In this document: one piece after another, positions 1-6,441 of the stretch | Position numbering within the stretch: position 1 is the first letter of the stretch | Layout of the letters: each line of letters starts with the position of its first letter | From: JAFMIX01 sp031371425 | GTDB lineage: Bacteria > Verrucomicrobiota > Verrucomicrobiia > Limisphaerales > JAFMIX01 | Direction of reading: 5' to 3' | Assembly: GCA_031371425.1 (NCBI GenBank) | Contig: JANMJO010000109.1 | Span: forward strand, 1 to 40,644 | Length of the DNA: 40,644 bases | Notes under the pieces: generated by a model | The model's database searches: none | Seen by the model: the letters and a program-made list of their open reading frames with translations, nothing else | What the model was told of the DNA's origin: nothing | Translations under genes and position numbers: made by a program

Positions 1-48
1 GCCGGCTCACTAACGGGCGAGTATGAGGGGGAGGCTCATGTTATTGAG

Positions 49-141
49 GTCTAACCATGCGCTGCAGCGAACCCGGCCATCGCGCTCCGGTTGCAATCCA
101 CGCGTCCCGTGGGCCGGGTCGCTGAGCTTGGGTCGTTAGGC
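49..141 (+). repeat. attC-like integron recombination site (lone)
   Basis: The 93-bp segment starts with GTCTAAC (49-55), fitting the R'' consensus RYYYAAC, and ends with GTTAGGC (135-141), fitting R' GTTRRRY. The two boxes are complementary apart from one G:T-type position. Inside, ACCCGGCC (71-78) pairs perfectly with GGCCGGGT (112-119), and CAGCG (65-69) pairs with CGCTG (120-124), leaving A70 as a single unpaired base. Paired R boxes, an inner stem and an extrahelical base on one arm are the hallmarks of integron attC sites. No integrase or second attC is in the window, so this would be a solitary site. A chance palindrome is the alternative. Confidence 0.6.
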
Positions 142-208
142 CGCTTCCCCTCCGGCATTCTTCACTTTCAACTTTGAACCCGCCGCTTCCTACTGTTACT
201 CTGCGCGC

Positions 209-3013
209 ATGGCCCGCAAGCAGGATTCTTTTTCAGATGGCAATAACGGTTTCGGCGACATCATCGGCCTCGTGCTGCTCGGTGCGGCGGCGCTGCTGTT
301 CTTCGCACAACTCTCCTATGATGGCCGCGATCTCGCGTGCAATTACACCCCGCCAAACCATCCCGCGCACAATTGGATCGGCCTGCTCGGTGCGTGGGTG
401 GCGGACAAGTCCTTCTTCCTTTTCGGCGCGTCGGCGTATCTGCTGCCGCCGCTGCTGCTGGCCTTCAGCCTCTCGCATCTGCCGGGCGTGCTGCGGTTCT
501 GCGGGCTGCACGTCGTGGCCGATGCCATCAGCCATCTCGCCGAACGCTGGAAAACCCAGCTCGCGTGGGCGCTCGCGTTCATCTTCTCACTCGCCTGCCT
601 GCTGAACCTCCTCAACGACGGACGCCACACGCATCACCTCGACAACTTCCGCGAACACATCAAAGCCCAGAGCCTCGGCGGCTGGCTCGGCTACACCGCC
701 TACGAATACGCCTTCTGGATGATCAGCGCTCCCGGCTCGGCCATCGTCTTCTTCATCCTCGGCTTCATCAGCCTTTTTTCGCTGACGAACTTCCAGCTCG
801 TCGGCTGGATCACCGGCTTCTGGGCCGACCGCAAGGAATTCGCCGCCGGAGTCGAAGCCATGGAAGACGCCAACGCCAGCGCCGATGAAAAAATTCTCGC
901 GCGAAAATCCCGCGAGCTCGCCCGCGAGACCCGCAAGCTGGAACAGCAGGTCGCCGAGGAAACCCCCTCCAAACCCAGCGGTCTCGGTGCCGACCTCAAG
1001 CCCGTGCCCGAACCCACCGTGCGCGACCTGAGCTACCCGCAAGCCAAGCCCGGTCCGCCCGGCGCGCGCAAGACCACCTTGCCCTCCTCGCCCAAGACCC
1101 CCGCCGTGGGCGGTGATGCCGCTGCGAAAAAATCCGAGCCGATGTTTGAAGGCAGCGAAGTCATCCCCGAACGCGAAATCGTTGCGGCAACCACGGCAGA
1201 TATTTTGGGCCAGCAAGCGGATGCCGCGGAGAAAACCGCAGCGCCCAAGCCCTCGGAAATTTCTCCCGAACCGCCTAAAGGCGGAACTCCGAGCGCCACC
1301 GAAGAACCCATCATCACCATCGCGCCCGTTTCCGCCGCCGCCGTGGATGTCCCGACGCCCGCCGCGCCGCCCCGGCCCCGCGCCATCGTGCCGAAGAAGC
1401 CCAAGCCCATCACCGTCGCCCACGCGCCGATGATCGGGAATTATCAGTTGCCCTCCATGGATTTTCTCCAGCACCCGGACATGACCGTGAAGCCCACCGA
1501 GACCAAAGAGGAATTGATGGCCAACGCGCGGCTCATGCAGCAAACGCTCCAGCAGTTCGACATCGAAGTGCAGCTCGGCGACATCACCAAAGGCCCGACC
1601 ATCACGCGCTACGAACTGCATCCCGCCGCTGGCGTGAAGCTGGAAAAAATTTCCGCCCTCTCCAACAACATCGCCGCCGTGCTCAAGGCCGAACGCATCA
1701 ACATCCTCGCGCCCGTCCCCGGCAAGAACACCGTCGGCGTGGAGGTGCCCAACAAAATCAAGACCAAGGTCATCATGCGCGACCTGTTCGAGTCCGAGGA
1801 ATGGCGCACCACCAAGTGCCGCATCCCGCTCGCGCTCGGCAAGGACGTTTACGGCCACCCCATCATCGCCGACCTCGGCGACATGCCGCACTTGCTCATC
1901 GCCGGCAGCACCGGCTCGGGCAAATCCGTCTGCATCAATTCCATCATCGCCTCGCTGCTCTACCGCTTCTCACCCGACCAACTCCGCTTCGTGATGATTG
2001 ATCCCAAGGTCGTCGAGCTGCAGCAATACAACGTCCTGCCCCACCTCGTCGTCCCCGTCGTCAACGACCCCAAGAAAGTCATCCTCGCCCTGCGCTGGGT
2101 CGTCAACGAGATGGAAAAACGCTACCAGATCTTCGCCCGCGTCGGCGTCCGCAACATCAAATCCTTCAACGAACGCCCCAAGAACAAACCCATCCCGCCC
2201 GCCGAACCCGAGTCGCCGCTCTTGACCCGCCGCGAAAAAGTCGAGCCGGGCGCGGACGGTTTCGCCGTGGAAGTGGACGAACAAATCGTCGTCCCGCGCG
2301 ATGAAGACATCGTCATTCCCGAAAAACTTTCCTACATCGTCGTCATCATTGATGAGCTTGCCGACCTCATGCTCGTCGCGCCCGCCGATGTCGAGATGGC
2401 CATCGCCCGCATCACGCAGATGGCGCGCGCCGCCGGCATTCATTGCATCGTCGCCACGCAACGCCCGTCCGTGGATGTCATCACCGGCGTCATCAAGTCC
2501 AACATCCCCGCGCGCATCGCGTTCCAAGTCGCCGCCGCCGTGGACTCCCGCACCATCCTCGACAACAAGGGCGCGGACAAATTGCTCGGCAAAGGCGACA
2601 TGCTCTACCTGCCGCCCGGCTCCGCGAAATTGATCCGCGTTCAAGGCGCGCTCATCACCGACCAGGAAATCCAGAGCTGCGTGGACTTCATCGCCGCGCA
2701 AGGCAAGCCGAGCTACGAAATGGAAATCCACAAGCAACTTTCCAAACCCGCCAACACCTTCGGCAACGAGAGCGGCATTGACGAAGACGAGGAGATCATC
2801 CAGGACTGCATCGAAGTCATCCGCAGCGAACAGAAAGCCAGCGTCTCGCTCCTGCAACGCCGGCTCAAGCTCGGCTACGGCCGCGCGGCGCGCATCATGG
2901 ACGAACTGGAGAACCGCCAAATCGTCGGCCCCAGCAACGGTGCCGAGCCACGCGACATCCTCATAGACCTCGATGGCGAAGGCCACGACGGCGGCGGCCA
3001 GAGCGCGGTCTAA
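209..3013 (+). CDS. ftsK: DNA translocase FtsK/SpoIIIE
   Basis: Septal DNA pump that moves chromosome ends during division and aids dimer resolution at dif. At 934 aa it has the full architecture: about four N-terminal membrane segments (roughly residues 17-36, 57-90, 117-135, 173-193), a long Pro/Ala/Lys-rich linker (about 230-410), the RecA-like motor with Walker A GSTGSGKS (about 566-573) and Walker B VVIIDELADL (about 711-720), and a C-terminal winged-helix gamma domain (about 850-925) that in the family reads KOPS. The ATG at 209 is chosen because the first membrane segment follows directly. The linker contains a short repeat also present in an intergenic palindrome near 8.7 kb. The next gene is separated by a palindrome, so ftsK is probably its own unit. 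Confidence 0.96.
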   Translation: MARKQDSFSDGNNGFGDIIGLVLLGAAALLFFAQLSYDGRDLACNYTPPNHPAHNWIGLLGAWVADKSFFLFGASAYLLPPLLLAFSLSHLPGVLRFCGLHVVADAISHLAERWKTQLAWALAFIFSLACLLNLLNDGRHTHHLDNFREHIKAQSLGGWLGYTAYEYAFWMISAPGSAIVFFILGFISLFSLTNFQLVGWITGFWADRKEFAAGVEAMEDANASADEKILARKSRELARETRKLEQQVAEETPSKPSGLGADLKPVPEPTVRDLSYPQAKPGPPGARKTTLPSSPKTPAVGGDAAAKKSEPMFEGSEVIPEREIVAATTADILGQQADAAEKTAAPKPSEISPEPPKGGTPSATEEPIITIAPVSAAAVDVPTPAAPPRPRAIVPKKPKPITVAHAPMIGNYQLPSMDFLQHPDMTVKPTETKEELMANARLMQQTLQQFDIEVQLGDITKGPTITRYELHPAAGVKLEKISALSNNIAAVLKAERINILAPVPGKNTVGVEVPNKIKTKVIMRDLFESEEWRTTKCRIPLALGKDVYGHPIIADLGDMPHLLIAGSTGSGKSVCINSIIASLLYRFSPDQLRFVMIDPKVVELQQYNVLPHLVVPVVNDPKKVILALRWVVNEMEKRYQIFARVGVRNIKSFNERPKNKPIPPAEPESPLLTRREKVEPGADGFAVEVDEQIVVPRDEDIVIPEKLSYIVVIIDELADLMLVAPADVEMAIARITQMARAAGIHCIVATQRPSVDVITGVIKSNIPARIAFQVAAAVDSRTILDNKGADKLLGKGDMLYLPPGSAKLIRVQGALITDQEIQSCVDFIAAQGKPSYEMEIHKQLSKPANTFGNESGIDEDEEIIQDCIEVIRSEQKASVSLLQRRLKLGYGRAARIMDELENRQIVGPSNGAEPRDILIDLDGEGHDGGGQSAV
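1271..1290 (+). repeat. 20-bp repeat in the ftsK linker
   Basis: This stretch inside the disordered FtsK linker matches 19 of 20 bases of 8689-8708, the right arm of the large palindrome upstream of the exopolysaccharide locus. It contains its own small inverted repeat (CCGCCT...AGGCGG) and encodes Pro-Pro-Lys-Gly-Gly-Thr-Pro in frame. It may be a fragment of a dispersed palindromic element tolerated in a low-constraint part of the gene. Confidence 0.55.
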
Positions 3014-3016
3014 AAA

Positions 3017-3100
3017 TTAGCCACGGATTGAACACGGATGAAACACGGATGGGCACAAAAGAAAAAATCCGTGTTCAATCCGTGTTCAATCCGTGGCTAA
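3017..3100. repeat. Intergenic palindrome, family A copy 1
   Basis: Two 34-bp arms (3017-3050 and 3067-3100) are reverse complements with 2 mismatches and enclose a 16-bp A-rich loop. Each arm is built from tandem ACACGGAT-type units. It fills the ftsK-HIT gap. A near copy lies at 6352-6433. It could fold as a strong hairpin and serve as a terminator or mRNA stabiliser, but its being repeated in unrelated gaps points to a dispersed REP-like element. Confidence 0.8.
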
Positions 3101-3106
3101 AAACTT

Positions 3107-3451
3107 ATGAGCAAAACCTTGTTCGAGAAAATCATCGCGCGGGAAATCCCGGCGCAGATTGTTTTTGAAGACGACCTCGTGCTGGCGTTCCGCGACATCG
3201 CCCCGCAAGCGCCCGTGCACGTCCTCATCGTGCCGAAGAAACCCATCCCGCGCATCGCCGAGGCAGGTGCCGCCGACCACCAAGTCCTCGGCCACCTGCT
3301 GCTCAAGGCCGCCGAAGTCGCGGATCAACTCGGCTTGAAGGCGGGCGGCTACCGGCTCGTTTTCAACAACGGCGCGGACGCCGGCGAAGCCGTGCCGCAT
3401 CTGCACCTGCACATCCTCGGCGGGCGGAAGATGGCCTGGCCACCGGGGTGA
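3107..3451 (+). CDS. HIT family (histidine triad) nucleotide-binding protein
   Basis: Small purine-nucleotide phosphoramidase/hydrolase of the HINT branch. The 114-aa length is typical. The N-terminus has the family pattern of an early F-x-K-I-I-x-x-E-I-P segment and a D-D-x-x-x-A-F-R-D motif. The H-x-H-x-H triad (PHLHLHILGG) is at about residues 97-106, and the chain ends in the usual W-P-P-G. The last 39 bases recur in diverged form at 3923-3961, beyond the hicBA pair, so this gene's tail has probably been recombined. The substrate cannot be told from the sequence. Confidence 0.93.
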   Translation: MSKTLFEKIIAREIPAQIVFEDDLVLAFRDIAPQAPVHVLIVPKKPIPRIAEAGAADHQVLGHLLLKAAEVADQLGLKAGGYRLVFNNGADAGEAVPHLHLHILGGRKMAWPPG

Positions 3452-3507
3452 ATGTGAACCGCCGCTTTGAGTTCGACAGCTTCAATAGCTTGAACTAGCT
3501 TCCAACC

Positions 3508-3711
3508 GTGAACTTAAAAATCGAGCTGGAGCGCGAATCGGACGGCCGCTGGATTGCCGAAGTCACGGAACTGCCCGGCTGCATGGCTTATGGCACCACT
3601 CAGACGGACGCGCTGGCCAAGGTCAAGGCGCTCGCGTTGCGCGTGCTGGCCGACCGCTTCGAGCATGGCGAACCAGTGCCTGCCGGCGACGAATTGTTTT
3701 CCATCGCATGA
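3508..3711 (+). CDS. hicB: HicB family antitoxin
   Basis: 67-aa HicB-like antitoxin of a type II toxin-antitoxin pair. It shows the partial RNase-H-like fold pattern: alternating beta strands (L-K-I-E-L-E, G-R-W-I-A-E-V), the typical E-L-P-G-C-x-A-Y-G segment and a helix rich in Ala/Leu. No C-terminal HTH or ribbon-helix-helix extension is present, so it is the short form. The start is a GTG at 3508. Its end overlaps the toxin start by 4 bp (ATGA), implying translational coupling. Gene order is antitoxin first, the reverse of the classical hicA-hicB order. The pair sits between the HIT gene and a second copy of that gene's tail. Confidence 0.85.
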   Translation: MNLKIELERESDGRWIAEVTELPGCMAYGTTQTDALAKVKALALRVLADRFEHGEPVPAGDELFSIA

Positions 3712-3923
3712 GCCAGTGGGGTTCACGAAAATCCCGGCAGGTTCTGGCCGCATTACTTCACATCGGTTGGGTTATCAAACGTCAGCGCGGCACATCGCAC
3801 CGGATTCTTGCGCGGGAAGGCTGGCCGGATTTTGTTTTTGCCTTTCACGACGGCGAAGAAATCGGGCCGAAAATGCTTTCCCGCATCGCCAAACGAACCG
3901 GCCTTGAGCCGGAAGATTTATGA
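3708..3923 (+). CDS. hicA: HicA family mRNA interferase toxin
   Basis: 71-aa HicA-type toxin with a dsRNA-binding-like fold. In the family it cleaves mRNA and is neutralised by HicB. Visible features are the N-terminal helix ending in L-H-x-G-W, the basic strand with R-Q-R-G-T-S-H-R whose His31 matches the catalytic histidine of the family, and a C-terminal helix with I-G-P-K-M-L-S-R-I-A-K-x-x-G-L. It starts within the last codons of hicB (ATGA overlap). Its stop codon, 3921-3923, touches the first base of the duplicated HIT tail at 3923, which marks the right edge of the inserted segment. Confidence 0.87.
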   Translation: MSQWGSRKSRQVLAALLHIGWVIKRQRGTSHRILAREGWPDFVFAFHDGEEIGPKMLSRIAKRTGLEPEDL

Positions 3924-3961
3924 TTCTCGGCGGGCGCAAGCTGAACTGGCCGCCGGGTTGA
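3923..3961 (+). pseudogene. Second copy of the HIT gene 3' end
   Basis: These 39 bases encode I-L-G-G-R-K-L-N-W-P-P-G-stop, matching the end of the HIT protein at 3413-3451 (I-L-G-G-R-K-M-A-W-P-P-G-stop). The copies differ at 7 of 39 positions, mostly synonymous. No HIT sequence precedes it; the upstream bases are the end of hicA. It is best read as the displaced tail of a HIT gene, left when a segment carrying hicBA and an alternative tail recombined in. Confidence 0.75.
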
Positions 3962-3972
3962 ACGTTTCTGAA

Positions 3973-4173
3973 ATGTCCACCGCTTCTTCACCTAACAGCG
4001 AGCGCGAATCGCAACCCAAGCCACCCGCGCAAGTTTGTGCGACTGCATCGGGGGATTCTTCCGGCGAATACTGGCGCTGGTGTCCGCAGTGCGGCCACGA
4101 GTTGCACAACGAGAAGTGCAAGCTCCGCTGCCCCCGCTGCCATTACTTTATGAGCTGCTCGGACTTTGATTGA
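3973..4173 (+). CDS. Small zinc-ribbon protein
   Basis: A 66-aa protein starting at the ATG at 3973; a longer frame upstream exists but only overlaps hicA out of phase. The N-terminal 30 residues are polar and probably disordered. The C-terminal half is a compact Cys cluster: CPQC at 37-40, Cys49, CPRC at 53-56 and Cys62 near the end (S-C-S-D-F-D). Two CxxC knuckles suggest a structural zinc site. The role is unknown; I recall similar short proteins ending in the same S-C-S-D-F motif in Verrucomicrobiota, but that is memory, not a search. It may have been the original downstream neighbour of the HIT gene. Confidence 0.75.
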   Translation: MSTASSPNSERESQPKPPAQVCATASGDSSGEYWRWCPQCGHELHNEKCKLRCPRCHYFMSCSDFD

Positions 4174-4178
4174 ATTCA

Positions 4179-4245
4179 ATCCACGAATTACGCCAATTAA
4201 CGCGAATTGAAATTTCCTTTCGCGAAAATTCGCGTAATTCGCGGA
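4179..4245. repeat. Intergenic palindrome, possible bidirectional terminator
   Basis: The outer arms (ATCCACGAATTACGC at 4179 and GCGTAATTCGCGGAT ending at 4245) pair with one mismatch, and inner AT-rich segments extend the stem. It lies between two convergent genes, the zinc-ribbon gene and the BtpA-like gene, so a shared terminator role is plausible. The sequence differs from the other palindromes in the window. Confidence 0.6.
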
Positions 4246-4251
4246 TGCTCT

Positions 4252-5037
4252 TCACATCGCCCGCACCAGAGCCGCCACGCGTTTCGCATCCACCGGATTC
4301 GCCAGCTTGCCGTCCTTCTTCAACGACGAGCCGACGATGACGCCGTCCGCCACGCGCAGAAAGCTTTTCACGTTCGCCGCGTTCACACCGCTGCCCAGAA
4401 GAATTTTTGCGGAAGGACACGCGCGGCGGACCGTCTCCACGTCCGCGAGGTCGGCGGCCTGGCCCGTGCCCACGCCGGACACGATGAGCGCGTCGGCAAG
4501 GCCGCGTTCGTGCGTGTCGTGCGCGGCGTCTTCGAGCGACCAATCGCCGAGCGGCACGGCGTGTTTCACGTGGACATCGGCAAAAATCTGCGTGCGCGGG
4601 GCGATGCGTGCGCGCTCGCGCAAGGTGTGATACGCATCGCCCTCGATGACGCCCTGATCGGTGAGCATCGCGCCGCTGTGGACGTTCACGCGGATGAAAT
4701 CGCCACCACACGCGGCGCACAGCGCGAGCGCGGCGCGGGCGTCGTTGCGCAGGACGTTGTAGCCGATGGGCAGTTTCACCGCCGCGCTCACGGCGCAACC
4801 GACGGCGGCCATCGCGGCGATGGTTTCCGGCGCGACGGCGGATTTGGTGAACGGCACGTCGCCAAAATTCTCGATGAACAATGCGTGCGCGCCGCCGCGT
4901 TCGTAAGCGAGGGCATCGGCGACGGCGAACTTGATGATCTCGGTCATGCTGGTGCGGCAGCGCGGTGCGCCGGGCAATGCCTTGAGGTGAACGACGCCGA
5001 TGAAGACTTTGCGGTGGAGTTGGAAGAGGGTTTTCAT
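4252..5037 (-). CDS. BtpA/SgcQ family TIM-barrel protein
   Basis: 261-aa protein of the BtpA family, named after a cyanobacterial photosystem I biogenesis factor and related to SgcQ; in non-photosynthetic bacteria the function is not settled. The family pattern is clear: N-terminal V-I-G-V-V-H-L-x-x-L-P-G-x-P, then E-N-F-G-D-V-P-F, an R-V-N-V-H-S-G strand, D-V-H-V-K-H, a late V-S-G-V-G-T-G phosphate-binding-like loop and I-L-x-G-S-G-V-N, ending with D-G-V-I-V-G-S-S-x-K. The ATG at 5037 is chosen: it overlaps the rnc stop by 4 bp (ATGA) and gives the expected N-terminus. A longer upstream reading runs inside rnc. It is probably co-transcribed with rnc. Confidence 0.88.
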   Translation of the reverse strand: MKTLFQLHRKVFIGVVHLKALPGAPRCRTSMTEIIKFAVADALAYERGGAHALFIENFGDVPFTKSAVAPETIAAMAAVGCAVSAAVKLPIGYNVLRNDARAALALCAACGGDFIRVNVHSGAMLTDQGVIEGDAYHTLRERARIAPRTQIFADVHVKHAVPLGDWSLEDAAHDTHERGLADALIVSGVGTGQAADLADVETVRRACPSAKILLGSGVNAANVKSFLRVADGVIVGSSLKKDGKLANPVDAKRVAALVRAM

Positions 5038-5732
5038 GGTTGCTGTTTTTCCCGGAGGCTTTGCAGCGCGGCCATCGCGGCGGCGCCCTCGGCGAGTTTT
5101 TTGCTGGGGCCACGGCCGCGGGCGAGTTCCACGCCGGCGTGGTGGACGCGGCATTCAAACTCGCGGTTGTGATCTGGCCCGGTGGCGGCGGTGACTTCGT
5201 ATTGCGGCGCTTCGGCGGAGTCCACCTGGAGCAACTCCTGCAGTTCGCCCTTGGGATTGTTAATCGTGGGTTCGACGGCAAGTCCGCCGATGCCTTGCTG
5301 AAATTCGCGGAGAATAAATTCACGCGCGCCTTCAAATCCTCCATCGAGAAACATCGCGCCGAGCAACGCCTCGTAAGCGTCGGCGAGACTGGAGGAGCGG
5401 TCGCGCCCGCCGGATTTTTCCTCACCGCGTCCGAGGATGAGGTGTTCGCCGAGGCTGATGGCACGGGCTTGGTCGGCGAGGGCGCGGGCGTTCACGAGTT
5501 TGGCGCGGCTCTTGGTGAGAGGGCCTTCGCCGAACGTGGCGAACCGGGAGTAGAGTTCGTGGGTGAGGGTGAGTTGGAGCACGGCGTCGCCGAGAAACTC
5601 CAGCCGCTGGTTGGTCGGCGTGGGCGCGTCTTGCTCGTGCGCGATGGACGGGTGCGTGAGCGCGAGGCGCAGCAGCGAGACGTCGGCAAACCGGTAGCCG
5701 AGGCGTTGTTGGAGCGCGTCAAGGTCGGCCAC
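5034..5732 (-). CDS. rnc: Ribonuclease III
   Basis: Double-strand-specific endoribonuclease that processes rRNA precursors and structured mRNAs. The 232-aa length is standard. The catalytic domain has the signature R-L-E-F-L-G-D-A-V-L (about residues 43-52) and the second acidic motif L-A-D-A-Y-E-A-L-L-G-A; these supply the Mg-binding Glu/Asp residues. A dsRNA-binding domain follows (about 160-228), opening N-P-K-G-E-L-Q-E-L-L-Q and ending with the K-K-x-A-E-G-A-A-A-x-x-A-L motif. It lies 12 bp downstream of the Cys-motif gene and overlaps the BtpA-like gene by 4 bp, consistent with a three-gene minus-strand operon. Confidence 0.96.
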   Translation of the reverse strand: MADLDALQQRLGYRFADVSLLRLALTHPSIAHEQDAPTPTNQRLEFLGDAVLQLTLTHELYSRFATFGEGPLTKSRAKLVNARALADQARAISLGEHLILGRGEEKSGGRDRSSSLADAYEALLGAMFLDGGFEGAREFILREFQQGIGGLAVEPTINNPKGELQELLQVDSAEAPQYEVTAATGPDHNREFECRVHHAGVELARGRGPSKKLAEGAAAMAALQSLREKQQP

Positions 5733-5744
5733 AGGATTTGGGTT

Positions 5745-6338
5745 TCAGGTTTGGGCGACGGGCGAGGCGGGTTCGGCGGAAGGTTCGGCCTGCTGCGCCG
5801 GAACAGATTCGTCTGCGGGCGGCGGCGGATTGAAGCCATGTTCGAGGAGCGTGGCGACGTCGTGCTGGACCTGCTCGAGTTGGTCGAGGCGCAGCGCGGG
5901 GTCAACGATGGTGAAGATGTCGCCGGTCTTGGGTTGCTCGTAAACGAACACGCGGTGGCCGTCGCGCTGGAGCTGCTCCTTGACCTTGAGGATGCGTTTG
6001 CGCTCGAGCATCACGGCGAGGATGTAGCCGGCGGGGATGTGCTTGGGGTCGTTCAGCTCGATGAGCTTGCGCAGGAGCGTCTCGGCGTTTTCTTTCTGGA
6101 TGGCGTCCACCGGTGCGGCGGGCGGCGCGAGATAGACGCCTTGCCAGTGGGAGATGAAATTTTTCTGCTGCGGCGCGGTGGCACTGAAATTTTTCTGCCA
6201 GCACGGCTCGCAGATATCGGTGCGGCGCAGCTCGGAATGTTCCTCGATCAGCACCGTGTGATACGGCTGTTTGTCGGTGAAAGGTTGAGCGCACGACTCG
6301 CAGGCGTGGGCGCGGGATTGAATGTTCCAGTCGTTCAT
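5745..6338 (-). CDS. Hypothetical protein with N-terminal Cys pairs
   Basis: 197-aa soluble protein that I do not recognise by function. The N-terminal part has C-E-S-C and C-E-P-C about 30 residues apart, a probable zinc knuckle. A central helical segment with charged residues follows (E-R-K-R-I-L-K-V-K-E-Q-L), and the C-terminal tail is rich in Pro, Ala and Glu. The ATG at 6338 is chosen over an upstream GTG at 6359, because the latter lies inside a palindromic repeat and adds only seven residues. It leads the minus-strand group with rnc. A role in RNA metabolism is possible from position alone. Confidence 0.7.
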   Translation of the reverse strand: MNDWNIQSRAHACESCAQPFTDKQPYHTVLIEEHSELRRTDICEPCWQKNFSATAPQQKNFISHWQGVYLAPPAAPVDAIQKENAETLLRKLIELNDPKHIPAGYILAVMLERKRILKVKEQLQRDGHRVFVYEQPKTGDIFTIVDPALRLDQLEQVQHDVATLLEHGFNPPPPADESVPAQQAEPSAEPASPVAQT

Positions 6339-6351
6339 TGTGCCCCGAAAG

Positions 6352-6433
6352 TTAGCCACAGATTGAACACAGATGAAACACGGATTTTGAAAAATTATTT
6401 TCTGTGTTTAATCCGTGTTCAATCCGTGGCTAA
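6352..6433. repeat. Intergenic palindrome, family A copy 2
   Basis: The outer arms TTAGCCACAGATTGAACACA and the complement of TGTTCAATCCGTGGCTAA fold back on each other, with extra ACAC(A/G)GAT units inside and an AT-rich loop. It clearly shares ancestry with the copy at 3017-3100. It lies between divergent genes, so it overlaps or abuts both promoters and slightly overlaps the longest open frames on both sides. Confidence 0.78.
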
Positions 6434-6441
6434 ACTGTGCC

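Noticed and set aside
3808..3972. Longer start for the small zinc-ribbon protein, giving 121 residues.
   Set aside because: The extra part overlaps hicA and the HIT-tail copy in another frame and has no recognisable content; the ATG at 3973 gives a compact protein after the HIT remnant.
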